The notes below the pieces were generated by a model. The model saw nothing but the letters and a program-made list of their open reading frames with translations, did not search any database and was not told where the DNA came from. Shown here in pieces: positions 46,058-55,634 of a DNA stretch of 64,000 nt (its first letter is position 1; each line of letters starts with the position of its first letter). The DNA comes from Bacillota bacterium (lineage in GTDB: Bacteria; Bacillota; Clostridia; Christensenellales; UBA3700), in assembly GCA_023396095.1 (NCBI GenBank), contig JAEWXG010000027.1:62001-126000 (forward strand), read 5' to 3'. The position numbers were made by a program, and so were the translations under genes.

Positions 46058-47491
46058 TTAATCCAAAGTCAAAATTCTAATAGTATCTGATGGATGCCCG
46101 ATTAATAACTGTGATCCTATAACGGTAATGATGGTATCTCCAGCTTTAGCAATTCCTGTTGTCTTTGCTGCTTTAATCGCAGATTGACTAAGCTCCTCTA
46201 GTGAATCTTGCATTGTCTTTTTAACTGGTAAAATTCCATATCTTAAATTAAGTTGCCTTCTTGCCTTTTCATCTACTGTTAAAGCAATTACAGGGCAATT
46301 TGGTCTAAATGATGCAAAATACACTGGTGTTGATCCAGATAAAGTAACTACAGCAATAGCCTTAGCTTGAATGTATTCTGCGGCTATAGATGCTGCAAAA
46401 CAAATTGTATCTTTAATATCTTTTTTAACATTAATACTTTCTCTATTTATTTTTTTGCAATATTTGGAATTTTCTGCTGATAAAGCAATTTCAGACATAG
46501 TCTCAACGGCTTTAATTGGATATTGACCAACTGCTGTTTCGCCAGATAACATAATTGCAGATGTCCCATCATATATGGCATTTGCCACATCAGACACTTC
46601 TGCCCTCGTAGGCCTTGCTGAATTAATCATCGATTCTAACATTTGTGTAGCTGTAATTACAAATTTCCCTTGGGATACACATTTTTCTATTATTTCTTTT
46701 TGTATTTTTGGTATTTCTTTGTAAGAAATTTCTACACCCAAATCCCCTCTAGCAACCATAATACCATCTGCATGTTTTATTATGGAATCAATATTTTTTA
46801 CACCTTCTTTATTCTCAATTTTACAAACTATTTGAACTTTTTCCCCGCCAACTGCATTAACATATTCTCGTAACTGAATAATATCACTTTCTTTTCTTGT
46901 GAATGAAGCTGCTATAAAATCTACACCTTTTTCAATAGCATATTTAATTTCCTCTTTATCAAGCTCGGAAAGATATGGCATTTTAATATTTACACTTGGG
47001 ATATTAACACTCTTACTATTAGATAATTTACCGCCTACAATAACCTTTGTAATTATTTTCTTTCCTTCAATATCAACAACTTTTAACTCAATCTTCCCAT
47101 CGTCTAGTAAAATTGTAGTTCCTTTCTTAATCTCATTATATAGATTTGAATATGACACAAATGAAACTTGATTATTTGATCCATCAATTGGACAATCAGC
47201 ATCTAAAGTAAATAATTGGCCCTTAACCAATATTGCGCTCCCTGTTACAAATCTTCCTATTCTAATTTCGGGTCCTCTTGTGTCCATTAAAATTGGTATA
47301 GGAAGCTTTAATTCTTCTCTTGCTGCTTTGACTCTGTCTATAACTTCACCATTTGTAATTTTATTCCCATGTGAAAAATTAATACGAGCACAGTTCATCC
47401 CTTTCAACATTAATTCTTTAATCAACTCTAAAGTATCCACTGCTGGACCAATTGTTGCTATAATTTTTGTTTTTCTATAAATATTTTTCAT
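46058..47491 (-). CDS. pyk: Pyk, pyruvate kinase
   Basis: 477 aa: KIIATIGPAVDTLELIKELM, ARINFSHG, MDTRGPEIRIG, the catalytic VARGDLGVEI region and ITATQMLESMINSARPTRAEVSDVANAI, with the Lys of QIVCKIENKEGV. It ends after the ADP/allosteric C domain and lacks the extra PEP-utiliser domain present in Bacillus Pyk. Makes ATP and pyruvate, the feedstock for the ilv/leu/cimA pathway in this window. It sits three bases after hinT. Confidence 0.97.
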   Translation of the reverse strand: MKNIYRKTKIIATIGPAVDTLELIKELMLKGMNCARINFSHGNKITNGEVIDRVKAAREELKLPIPILMDTRGPEIRIGRFVTGSAILVKGQLFTLDADCPIDGSNNQVSFVSYSNLYNEIKKGTTILLDDGKIELKVVDIEGKKIITKVIVGGKLSNSKSVNIPSVNIKMPYLSELDKEEIKYAIEKGVDFIAASFTRKESDIIQLREYVNAVGGEKVQIVCKIENKEGVKNIDSIIKHADGIMVARGDLGVEISYKEIPKIQKEIIEKCVSQGKFVITATQMLESMINSARPTRAEVSDVANAIYDGTSAIMLSGETAVGQYPIKAVETMSEIALSAENSKYCKKINRESINVKKDIKDTICFAASIAAEYIQAKAIAVVTLSGSTPVYFASFRPNCPVIALTVDEKARRQLNLRYGILPVKKTMQDSLEELSQSAIKAAKTTGIAKAGDTIITVIGSQLLIGHPSDTIRILTLD

Positions 47492-47494
47492 TGT

Positions 47495-47833
47495 TTACCC
47501 CATCTTATCACACAATTTTTCTCCACCTAAAATGTGAAAATGTAAATGCATAACGCTTTGACAACCATTCTCTCCTGCATTTGAAACAACTCTAAATCCA
47601 TTCTGAAGACCTAACTGATCTTTTAAATCTCCAACTTTTTTTAAGCATTTCCCCAACATCACACTTTGCAATTCCGTCATCTCAGCAACATTTTTATAAT
47701 GTTCCTTTGGAATCATTAAATAGTGTTTTTGCGCTTGAGGTGCAATATCATTTATGATAATCATCAAATCATCTTCATAAACTTTTTCTGTTTTTATTTC
47801 ATTGTTTATTATTTTACAAAAAATACAATCCAT
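47495..47833 (-). CDS. hinT: HIT-family (HinT-like) nucleotide hydrolase
   Basis: 112 aa: DCIFCKIINNEIKTEKVYEDD with the zinc-binding CxxC of many bacterial HIT proteins, AQKHYLMIPKEHYKN, and the triad motif MHLHFHILGGEKL (HxHxH). Hydrolyses AMP- or GMP-linked phosphoramidates in known members. It lies two bases after mtaB, between the heat-shock operon and pyk. Confidence 0.94.
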   Translation of the reverse strand: MDCIFCKIINNEIKTEKVYEDDLMIIINDIAPQAQKHYLMIPKEHYKNVAEMTELQSVMLGKCLKKVGDLKDQLGLQNGFRVVSNAGENGCQSVMHLHFHILGGEKLCDKMG

Positions 47834-47834
47834 C

Positions 47835-49079
47835 TTATTCCTCCGCTAATAAGCCATCAATAAATAAAGTTTTACCAATCACTTTTAATATTTTACCATT
47901 ACCTGCATTTTCTTTGTAAAACTTAATAAAATTTCTTGAATGCCCTTGCTTATATTTATCATTATATTCATTTTCAAATAGTACTTCTTGCTCTTTTCCA
48001 ATAAACTTTGATAATTCATTCTTTCTTACTTCATCTGCTACTTGCTCTAATTCTAATACTCTTTTCTTAATTACCTCTTTTGGTAATTGTTTAAACTTTG
48101 CAGCGACTGTACCATCTCTTAATGAGTAACCAAAAATGTGCGTTTGCATAAAAGATATTTCCTTAACAAAATTTTTTGTATTTTCAAAGTCTTCTTCTGT
48201 TTCAGTAGGGAACCCACAAATAATGTCCGTTGTGATTGTTGCATCTTCAAAATTATTTCTTATAAGGTTAACCTTTTTTCTATACTCCTCAATAGTATAT
48301 TTTCTGTTCATCTTTTTTAATACGGCATTGGATCCACTTTGAAGGGATAAATGAAACTCTGGACAAAACTTTTGCAAATCTTTTAGAGCATCTAATAATT
48401 CTTGCGAAATAATTGTATTTTCAAGTGAGCCTAACCTTATTCTCGATTTAATATTCTTTAACGACTTTATTAATTCAATTAAATTAGTTCCAATATCTTT
48501 TCCGTAGCTCGACATGTCAATCCCTGTTAAAACAATTTCATCAGAGATTTCTTGTAATTCTTCACATTCTTTTACAACGTCTTGAACGTTCCTACTTCTA
48601 CTTCTACCTCTTAAATACGGAATTATACAATATGAACAAAAGTTGTTGCATCCATCTTGTATTTTGACAAACACTCTTGTTCTAACTTGTTTAGGCGAAA
48701 AACTGTTTTCATATATCAAAGGATGATTGTAAACTTTAACTCCAATATTATCTTCCAAAATATTAACTATCTCATATTTATTGGCTGTTCCAGTTATATA
48801 AATAACATTGTCACTTATTAAAAATTTATCTTGATTGTTTTGCGAAGCACAACCACAAACAACAATCTTTGCCATAGGATTTATGCTCAAACATTTACCA
48901 ACATGTTGTCTCGACTTTCTTTCTGCCTCATTTGTAACAGCACAAGTATTTATGATATATGTATCTGCAAATTCCAAACTATCAACAACTTCATGCCCCA
49001 TTTCTTCAAGTAATTTTAGAAGAACTTCACTTTCATATTGGTTAACTTTACAACCTAGTGTTATTATCGCAATTTTCAT
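47835..49079 (-). CDS. mtaB: MtaB, tRNA ms2t6A37 methylthiotransferase
   Basis: 414 aa. N-terminal MTTase domain: ITLGCKVNQYESEVLL, INTCAVTNEAERKSRQ and VVCGCASQN give three cluster Cys. Radical SAM site: VKIQDGCNNFCSYCIIP. LHLSLQSGSNAVLKKM-type segment (FHLSLQSGSNAVLKKM) and a C-terminal TRAM region complete it. Adds methylthio to t6A in ANN-decoding tRNAs. It overlaps rsmE by four bases in the conserved dnaJ-prmA-rsmE-mtaB order. Confidence 0.95.
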   Translation of the reverse strand: MKIAIITLGCKVNQYESEVLLKLLEEMGHEVVDSLEFADTYIINTCAVTNEAERKSRQHVGKCLSINPMAKIVVCGCASQNNQDKFLISDNVIYITGTANKYEIVNILEDNIGVKVYNHPLIYENSFSPKQVRTRVFVKIQDGCNNFCSYCIIPYLRGRSRSRNVQDVVKECEELQEISDEIVLTGIDMSSYGKDIGTNLIELIKSLKNIKSRIRLGSLENTIISQELLDALKDLQKFCPEFHLSLQSGSNAVLKKMNRKYTIEEYRKKVNLIRNNFEDATITTDIICGFPTETEEDFENTKNFVKEISFMQTHIFGYSLRDGTVAAKFKQLPKEVIKKRVLELEQVADEVRKNELSKFIGKEQEVLFENEYNDKYKQGHSRNFIKFYKENAGNGKILKVIGKTLFIDGLLAEE

Positions 49080-49804
49080 CCCAATTCTCCTAATTCATAA
49101 AGAAGTAATGTTATTGCAACTATAGCTGCTGTTTCACACCTTAAAATTCTTTTTCCTAAAGTTAACATTTCTGCTTGATAACGCTCTTCAAAATATTTTA
49201 TTTCTTCTTCTGAAAAACCACCCTCAGAACCTATAAAAATTCCTAGGGATTTATTTACTTGTAATTTCGAAATTGATTTTAAATTTTTGGTTTTTTCATT
49301 CTCATAAAAAACTAAAATTCTATCAAGCTGTTTAACCTCATCTTTCATTAATGAAACTTCATCAAAGTATTGAATCTCAATTAATTTATTTCGGCCGGAT
49401 TGTTTTGAGGCTTCTTTCGCAATGGTATTTAGTCTTTCTTGATTAATTTCATAATTTTGTGAAAACTGAGATTTAAAAATACATATTTTATCAACACCTA
49501 ATTCCACTGCTTTCTGGAGAATAATTTCTAAATGCTCCTTCTTTGGTAGTGCTTGAAATAAAACAAGTTTTGCCTGTGTTTCGCTTTCCGCTTCTACGAT
49601 TTTTTTAACTTCAACAACAGCGTGTTGTTTGTAAATTTCTTTAATCGTCCCATAATAATCAAAGCCATTATTTAGAGAGACAACAACTTCGTAATTTTTT
49701 TTAAGACGTAAAACTTTACTTAGATGCCAAAATTCCTGCCCATCAATTATTATTTCTTTATTAATAAATTTATCGCTCGTAACAAAAAATCTTCTAATTT
49801 CCAT
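49076..49804 (-). CDS. rsmE: RsmE, 16S rRNA m3U1498 methyltransferase
   Basis: SPOUT-fold enzyme of 242 aa: RRFFVTSDKF at the N-terminal PUA-like domain, HLSKVLRLKKNYEV, QALPKKEHLEIILQKAVELGVDKI, ASKQSGRNKL and the knotted SAM site IGSEGGFSEEEI ... LGKRILRCETAAIVAI. It overlaps prmA and mtaB. Confidence 0.96.
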   Translation of the reverse strand: MEIRRFFVTSDKFINKEIIIDGQEFWHLSKVLRLKKNYEVVVSLNNGFDYYGTIKEIYKQHAVVEVKKIVEAESETQAKLVLFQALPKKEHLEIILQKAVELGVDKICIFKSQFSQNYEINQERLNTIAKEASKQSGRNKLIEIQYFDEVSLMKDEVKQLDRILVFYENEKTKNLKSISKLQVNKSLGIFIGSEGGFSEEEIKYFEERYQAEMLTLGKRILRCETAAIVAITLLLYELGELG

Positions 49805-50735
49805 CTTTTATAAATCTCACGCCAGTCCACTCACCCATTACAACTCTCTTATCTAATTTAAATCCCTGCTTACTAAATGCTTCCAAAATATCATTATATC
49901 TAGAATTAATAATACCAGACATAATCAAATAACCTAATTTATTTAAATGGTTATAAAAATCATTTTTCATTGAAATTAAAATATCAGCAGTTATGTTAGC
50001 TAAAATAATATCTACCTTCTTATTATAATCGTTAATTGATGATTTAACTTTCAAACTAACAACCTTTTCGACACCATTTAATTTAGCATTTTCATTGGCA
50101 TTCTCAATAGCCAATGGATCAATATCAAACATATCTATACTTGCAGCTTCTGTTTTAGCTGCAGCAACACCCAAAATACCAGATCCTGTTCCCATATCGA
50201 TAACATGTTTCCCTTTAACTTCTATTTCACTTAATAAACCAAGACATAGTTTAGTACTCTCATGCTCACCTGTCCCAAAAGCCATACCTGGATTAATAAT
50301 TACATTTATTTTTTTATTGTTTTCATATTCTTCCCAAACTGGTATTACAGAATATTGCCCAATATCTATTTTCTTATAATATTTCTTCCATTCATTATTC
50401 CAGTCCTCATCATTAAATTTTTTCACTTCTACTTTTAACGATCCGATATCAAATTCAGTATTATCTTTCAAATCTATTAAATCATTCCTTATTTGACTAA
50501 TTGCTTCATTAATATCTTCATTAGAAAAATATCCTTTACATAAAACAATATCACTAAAATTTTTCAAACGATCATCATAATAATCCCAACTAACACTCAC
50601 TTCCTTGTTATTAATCAAGTCTGCAAAATCTTGTCCATCAAAAATAGAGACATCACTCCCATTTTGAGAAATGATGTCTGCTACTAATTCAGATCCTAAA
50701 GTATTAGTTTCTATTGTTACTTCATTCCACTCCAT
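49794..50735 (-). CDS. prmA: PrmA, ribosomal protein L11 methyltransferase
   Basis: 313 aa. An N-terminal L11-binding domain (WNEVTIETNTLGSELVADI) and linker precede the SAM methyltransferase core: INPGMAFGTGEHESTKLCL, VIDMGTGSGILGVAAAKT, DIDPLAIENANENAKLNG and ILANITADILISM. Trimethylates uL11. It overlaps dnaJ by 14 bases and rsmE by 11. Confidence 0.96.
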   Translation of the reverse strand: MEWNEVTIETNTLGSELVADIISQNGSDVSIFDGQDFADLINNKEVSVSWDYYDDRLKNFSDIVLCKGYFSNEDINEAISQIRNDLIDLKDNTEFDIGSLKVEVKKFNDEDWNNEWKKYYKKIDIGQYSVIPVWEEYENNKKINVIINPGMAFGTGEHESTKLCLGLLSEIEVKGKHVIDMGTGSGILGVAAAKTEAASIDMFDIDPLAIENANENAKLNGVEKVVSLKVKSSINDYNKKVDIILANITADILISMKNDFYNHLNKLGYLIMSGIINSRYNDILEAFSKQGFKLDKRVVMGEWTGVRFIKDGN

Positions 50736-51879
50736 TCTGTTTGCCCCTGAATTTTGATATTAAAGGTATTTGACTACTTTTAAGTGTTTTATCAAATTGT
50801 TCTAAAAGTGATTTTTGCTCTGACGTTAACGACTTTGGCGTTTCAATGACAACTTGTACATATAAATCACCATAACTTTCTTTGCGCAAATACTTAATAC
50901 CTTTGCCCTTCATCCTAAATATTGTCCCTGTTTGTGTCCCCTTTGGCACATCAAACGTTAATGTTTTTCCATCTAAAACATTAAATTTTACAGTAGCTCC
51001 CAACATTGCATCAATTGGGGTAATAGGTACTTGCAATCTTAAGTCGTATCCTTCTCTTTGGAAAAGAGTATCATTAACAACATTAATTACAATATTAACA
51101 TCACCACTTGGCCCACCATTTAACCCAGGCTGTCCTTCACCGCGATAAGTTAAAACTTGGTTGTGATCAATTCCAGCTGGAACTTTGACGGTAATATTTG
51201 TTTTAATCTTAACAAAACCTTTTCCTCTACAAATTTTACACTTTTCAGTAATAATTTTACCTTTTCCACCACAAGTTGAACATGTCCTTTGCACTTGAGT
51301 TTGCCCAAAGAAAGACATTTGTTGCTCAATTGTAAATCCTTTTCCTCCACAATTAGGACACGTGTTAAATGCGGTGCCATTTGCTGCTCCTGTTCCTTTA
51401 CAATCAGAACATTTAACATCTCTAGAAATCTCAACTGATTTTTGACAACCAAAAATGGCTTCTTGAAATGTAATCGTTAAGTATGATGTAATATCATCCC
51501 CGCGCATTGGTTGATTAGAACTTCTTCTACTTCCAAACCCCCCAAAACCTCCTCCGAAAACACCACTTAAAATATCTTCGAAAATTCCGCCTTCTCCACC
51601 ACTAGTCGACCATTGGAAACCAGAACCACCTGCACCCATTCCATCCTCTGATCCAAAATTATCATAATTGCTTTTTTTCTGCGGATCAGATAATACACTA
51701 TATGCGTGGTTAATTTCTTTAAACTTTTCTTCTATTTGTTTTTTCTCAGCTTCACTTTTTCCTGCATGCAAATCTGGATGATACTGCTTTGCAAGTTTTC
51801 TATATGCGCTTTTAATGTCTGCGTCAGTTGCATCGCGAGAAACACCAAGAATTTCATATAAATCTTTTTCTTTTGCCAT
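50722..51879 (-). CDS. dnaJ: DnaJ, Hsp40 co-chaperone
   Basis: 385 aa, classical type I. J domain with YRKLAKQYHPDLHAG (HPD motif), a Gly/Phe-rich linker (FGGGFGGFGSRRSS), four CxxCxGxG zinc repeats (CSDCKGTG, CPNCGGKG, CSTCGGKG, CKICRGKG) and the C-terminal substrate-binding domain. Stimulates DnaK ATPase. It follows dnaK after an internal hairpin. Confidence 0.97.
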   Translation of the reverse strand: MAKEKDLYEILGVSRDATDADIKSAYRKLAKQYHPDLHAGKSEAEKKQIEEKFKEINHAYSVLSDPQKKSNYDNFGSEDGMGAGGSGFQWSTSGGEGGIFEDILSGVFGGGFGGFGSRRSSNQPMRGDDITSYLTITFQEAIFGCQKSVEISRDVKCSDCKGTGAANGTAFNTCPNCGGKGFTIEQQMSFFGQTQVQRTCSTCGGKGKIITEKCKICRGKGFVKIKTNITVKVPAGIDHNQVLTYRGEGQPGLNGGPSGDVNIVINVVNDTLFQREGYDLRLQVPITPIDAMLGATVKFNVLDGKTLTFDVPKGTQTGTIFRMKGKGIKYLRKESYGDLYVQVVIETPKSLTSEQKSLLEQFDKTLKSSQIPLISKFRGKQNGVE

Positions 51880-51901
51880 CTTGTCTCCTTATGCAATTAG
51901 A

Positions 51902-51930
51902 AAACAACTAGCAAAGTCGCTAGTTGTTTC
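51902..51930 (-). terminator. dnaK-dnaJ intercistronic hairpin
   Basis: Minus strand: AAACAACTAGC, six-base loop, GCTAGTTGTTTTC. The 11-bp stem lies between the dnaK stop and the dnaJ Shine-Dalgarno. The short U-tract suggests a partial terminator or processing/stabilising hairpin that lowers dnaJ relative to dnaK. Confidence 0.6.
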
Positions 51931-51945
51931 AATCACAATATTTAA

Positions 51946-53775
51946 CTATTTAATCTCTGGTTCAGCGTCAATTATTGTATCATCCTTAGACGCACCGCTA
52001 TTAGCGCTATCTGCTGCACCTGATGTTTGCTGTGCATTTTCTTGATAAATTCTACCTATTGCTGGCGCACAAGATTTTTGAAGTTCTTCAGAAACTTTCT
52101 TTAATGATTCAATATCATTAGCAGTCTTCATCTCTTCTTTTGCCTTATTAACCGCATCATTGATTGTTTTCTTTTCATCTTCTGTTAATTTATCACCACT
52201 TTCTTCAACAAATTTCTCAGTTCCTAAAATAACATTTTCTAAGTTATTCTTTTCATCAATCAACTCTTTCTTTTTCTTATCTTCTTCAGCAAACTTTTCT
52301 GCCTCTTTTACTGCTTTATCAATATCATCTTTAGATAAGTTGCTTGATGCAGTAATTGTAACTGACTGTGCTTTACCAGTTGCCTTATCTACCGCTTTAA
52401 CATTAACGATACCATTAGCATCAATATCAAATGTTACTTCGATTTGAGGTATTCCTCTTCTTGCTGGAGCAATTCCATCCAATTGGAAACGACCTAAAGT
52501 CTTATTGTCTGCAGCCATAGATCTTTCACCTTGAACAACGTGAATATCAACCGCTGTTTGATTATCTGCCGCTGTAGAGAAAATTTGCGACTTTGATGTT
52601 GGTATAGTAGTATTTCTTTCAATAATTGGAGTACTAATTCCACCTAAAGTTTCAATACCTAAAGTTAATGGTGTAACATCAAGCAATAATACGTCTTTTA
52701 CCTCACCAACTAATACACCTGCTTGAATAGCGGCACCAATTGCTACACATTCATCTGGGTTAATGCCTTTGAATGGCTCTTTGCCTGTAACTTCTTTAAC
52801 AGCATTTACTACAGCTGGGATACGTGTTGAACCACCAACAAGAATTACTTTTGCAATATCGCTTGTTTTAATCCCGGCATCATTTATTGCTTGTCTTAAT
52901 GGTTGCATTGTCTTATCGATCAAGTCTTTTGTCATAGCTTCAAATTTAGCTCTTGATAAATCTACATCGATATGTTGAGCAACATTGTCAGCCATAGTAA
53001 TAAATGGAATATTAATATTTGTTGTTGTAGCATTTGATAATGTAATTTTAGCATTTTCAGCAGCTTCCTTTATTCTTTGCATTGCAGTACTATCTGAAGA
53101 TAAATCTATATTTGTTTTTGATTTAAAGTCTTCAAGAATAAATTGAATAATCTTATTATCAAAGTCATCTCCACCTAATCTATTATTACCTGCTGTTGCT
53201 AATACTTCAAATACGCCATCGCCAATTTCCAAAATAGAAACGTCGAATGTTCCACCACCAAGGTCATAAATCAAAATTTTCTGATTTTTATTTTCCTCTT
53301 TGTCCAATCCATAAGCTAATGCTGCTGCAGTTGGTTCATTAATTATTCTCAAAACTTCAAGCCCAGCAATCTTTCCAGCATCTTTTGTTGCCTGTCTTTG
53401 AGCATCTGAAAAATATGCTGGTACAGTAATTACAGCTTGTGTAATTTTTTGCCCTAAAAATGCCTCTGCATCAGTTTTTAATTTTGTTAAAATCATTGCT
53501 GATACTTCTTGAGGAGAATATGATTTATCCCCAATTTTTACTTTTTTATCTGTTCCCATATCTCTTTTAATTGATGATATAGTTCTATCATGGTTTGCTA
53601 CAGCCTGTCTTTTTGCTGTTTTACCCACTAATCTGTCTCCATCTTTTGTAAAACCTACTACTGAAGGTGTTGTTCTATCCCCTTCAGCATTAGCAATAAC
53701 TACTGGTTCTCCACCTTCCATTACTGCCACACATGAATTTGTTGTTCCTAAATCAATTCCAATAACTTTTGCCAT
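51946..53775 (-). CDS. dnaK: DnaK, Hsp70 chaperone
   Basis: 609 aa. ATPase domain: IGIDLGTTNSCVAVMEGGEP, VPAYFSDAQRQATKDAG, IYDLGGGTFDVSILEIG, VGGSTRIPAVVNAV. Substrate-binding domain: LLDVTPLTLGIETLGG and helical lid. The tail ends in an acidic segment (TIIDAEPEIK). Slightly shorter than E. coli DnaK because the region of about 24 residues missing in Gram-positive Hsp70s is absent. Third in the hrcA operon. Confidence 0.98.
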   Translation of the reverse strand: MAKVIGIDLGTTNSCVAVMEGGEPVVIANAEGDRTTPSVVGFTKDGDRLVGKTAKRQAVANHDRTISSIKRDMGTDKKVKIGDKSYSPQEVSAMILTKLKTDAEAFLGQKITQAVITVPAYFSDAQRQATKDAGKIAGLEVLRIINEPTAAALAYGLDKEENKNQKILIYDLGGGTFDVSILEIGDGVFEVLATAGNNRLGGDDFDNKIIQFILEDFKSKTNIDLSSDSTAMQRIKEAAENAKITLSNATTTNINIPFITMADNVAQHIDVDLSRAKFEAMTKDLIDKTMQPLRQAINDAGIKTSDIAKVILVGGSTRIPAVVNAVKEVTGKEPFKGINPDECVAIGAAIQAGVLVGEVKDVLLLDVTPLTLGIETLGGISTPIIERNTTIPTSKSQIFSTAADNQTAVDIHVVQGERSMAADNKTLGRFQLDGIAPARRGIPQIEVTFDIDANGIVNVKAVDKATGKAQSVTITASSNLSKDDIDKAVKEAEKFAEEDKKKKELIDEKNNLENVILGTEKFVEESGDKLTEDEKKTINDAVNKAKEEMKTANDIESLKKVSEELQKSCAPAIGRIYQENAQQTSGAADSANSGASKDDTIIDAEPEIK

Positions 53776-53796
53776 AATATTTATCTCCTTATTTCC

Positions 53797-54360
53797 TTAC
53801 TTTACAGTTACTACTTTTGCATAACGCAAAACTTTATCATTTATTGTGTAACCCTTTTGAGTTACAGCTACCACCAAATTACTTTCTTTACCTTCCATCT
53901 CTATTTGAGAAACCGCTTCTTGAAAATTATAATCAAACAATTTTCCTTCAGCTTCAATTTCTTTTACTCCTAGATTAGCTAATATTTCATTAAGTTGCTT
54001 ACTTATTTTTTGATATCCTTCTAATTCTATTTCGTTACCACACATACCTATAGCTCTATCAAAAGTATCAGCAACCGGCAAAATAGCTAATATCGCATCC
54101 TCCTTACCTGCTTGATACATGTCAGATGAAATTTTTTGATTCCTTTTCTTGTAGTTCATAAACTCCGCTTGCAATCTTAAAAACTTATCCTTCATATCAG
54201 CAAGTTCATTTTCGAGCTCTTCCTCTTTAGAAATCTTGACTTCAGCTGTTTCATCGTTACTCTCAATCTCCGTATCCAACTTAAAATCAACGATTTTCTC
54301 GTCTTTAATGTTATCTATAGAAATATTTTCATCTTGACAATCATTATTCTTCTTAGACAT
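53797..54360 (-). CDS. grpE: GrpE, DnaK nucleotide-exchange factor
   Basis: 187 aa. An acidic, disordered N-terminus (about 1-45) is followed by the long coiled coil (KEEELENELADMKDKFLRLQAEFMNYKKR) and the C-terminal beta domain (ILPVADTFDRAIG, EAEGKLFDYNFQEAVSQI, KGYTINDKVLRYAKVVV-like end). Four bases after hrcA and 22 before dnaK. Confidence 0.95.
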   Translation of the reverse strand: MSKKNNDCQDENISIDNIKDEKIVDFKLDTEIESNDETAEVKISKEEELENELADMKDKFLRLQAEFMNYKKRNQKISSDMYQAGKEDAILAILPVADTFDRAIGMCGNEIELEGYQKISKQLNEILANLGVKEIEAEGKLFDYNFQEAVSQIEMEGKESNLVVAVTQKGYTINDKVLRYAKVVTVK

Positions 54361-54364
54361 TCCA

Positions 54365-55390
54365 TCACTCCTTATTATTTATTAACTCACTTAATGTTTT
54401 ATTAACTTGTTCTAACACATTAACAACTTTTTTATAATCCATTCTCTCTGGCCCAATTACTCCTGCATGCCCAATATCAATTCCATTAATTTTATATGTA
54501 GCAGTAACTAATGCCATATTTTCTAAATCTTTTGAATCATCCTTCCCGATTTTTATATCAACTTGAATACCTGCATTATTGTCAGTACTCATTATTTCTT
54601 TTAAACGTTCTTTTTCACTTATTATTTGCATAAAATTCTTTACATTATCTATATTTTCATATTCCTTATGTTTAAAAATTTTATCGGTTCCTTCCAAATA
54701 CAATTTGGATTCTTTTTGCGTTCTATACTGTGATAAAATGTCATAAATTTTGTTAAATATTTCATTAAATCCAGCAATTGAAAAATCAATTTCTTGTTCA
54801 TAATCAATAGTTTCTAATTCGTTGATTTTTACTCCTGCAAAAATATTGTTTAATGAATAAATTACAGAATTTAAAAAATTATCCTTAATTCCATCCGGTA
54901 ATACTATTGTTTTATCTTTTAAAACCCCTCCATCAGTCACTATTATCACTAATGCGCTTCCATTGCCTAAATCTACTATTTTTATATTTTCAATTGTCAA
55001 ATTATTATACCCATCTAAAACAACTATTGAAGTATAGTTTGTAACATCTGAAATAATTTTTGCTGTTTCACGCATCAAAGTTTCAATATCACTCAACTTT
55101 TCATGAAATGCATTTTCCAATTGATCAATTATCTCGAGCCCAGATAAATTCAAACAATTATCAATATAATATTTATACGCTTGAGACGATGGCATTCTCC
55201 CTGCCGAAGTATATGGTTGTATCAAATATCCCATTTCTTCAAGTGCTGCAAGCTCGCTTCTAATCGTAGCGGAGGAAATATCTTGCATACAATGTTTTTG
55301 AATTTCAGCACTACTAACTGGCACAGCAGTATCTACATAATTTTCAATTACTGATTGTAATATTTTTTTCTTTCTTTCAGATAATTTCAT
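54365..55390 (-). CDS. hrcA: HrcA, heat-shock repressor
   Basis: 341 aa. N-terminal winged-helix domain: LSERKKKILQSVIENYVDTAVPVSS, SSATIRSELAALEEMGYLIQPYTSAGRMPS. The dimerisation/GAF-like body and the C-terminal GPERMDYKKVVNVLE signature are intact. It binds the CIRCE operator just upstream, so the hrcA-grpE-dnaK-dnaJ operon is autoregulated through GroE-dependent HrcA activity (known mechanism). The AGGAG lies about 12 bases before the ATG, a wide spacing. Confidence 0.96.
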   Translation of the reverse strand: MKLSERKKKILQSVIENYVDTAVPVSSAEIQKHCMQDISSATIRSELAALEEMGYLIQPYTSAGRMPSSQAYKYYIDNCLNLSGLEIIDQLENAFHEKLSDIETLMRETAKIISDVTNYTSIVVLDGYNNLTIENIKIVDLGNGSALVIIVTDGGVLKDKTIVLPDGIKDNFLNSVIYSLNNIFAGVKINELETIDYEQEIDFSIAGFNEIFNKIYDILSQYRTQKESKLYLEGTDKIFKHKEYENIDNVKNFMQIISEKERLKEIMSTDNNAGIQVDIKIGKDDSKDLENMALVTATYKINGIDIGHAGVIGPERMDYKKVVNVLEQVNKTLSELINNKE

Positions 55391-55417
55391 AAATGTAGCA
55401 TTCTCCTATTGCAACTG

Positions 55418-55444
55418 TTAGCACTCTCACGCCTCAACTGCTAA
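55418..55444 (-). promoter_or_regulatory. CIRCE operator (imperfect)
   Basis: TTAGCACTC, nine bases, AACTGCTAA on the plus strand. The left half is a perfect CIRCE arm; the right half differs from GAGTGCTAA at two positions. It lies between the promoter and the hrcA ATG. Confidence 0.88.
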
Positions 55445-55448
55445 CATT

Positions 55449-55477
55449 ATAGTAGCACCACCATGGTAGTATGTCAA
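55449..55477 (-). promoter_or_regulatory. hrcA operon promoter
   Basis: TTGACA at 55477-55472 and TACTAT at 55454-55449, 17-base spacer. The CIRCE element lies immediately downstream, over the expected transcription start. Confidence 0.75.
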
Positions 55478-55593
55478 CAACAATTTTGGAAAAATTTTTA
55501 TATATTTTTTTTGAACGACTTTCATAATCTTTTTTGTTTCTTTTTGTGCAAATTTTATAAAAATATCCGCTATTCGGGTGGCACCATTAGGGA

Positions 55594-55629
55594 AACAGGC
55601 GTAGGCGAAAAACTTACGCCTGTTTTCTT
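55594..55629 (-). terminator. Hairpin after the recombinase remnant
   Basis: ACAGGCGTA ... TACGCCTGT with a loop of about 10 bases and T-runs on the plus side, directly downstream of the recombinase stop and upstream of the hrcA promoter. It could insulate hrcA from the island. Confidence 0.55.
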
Positions 55630-55634
55630 GTCTT

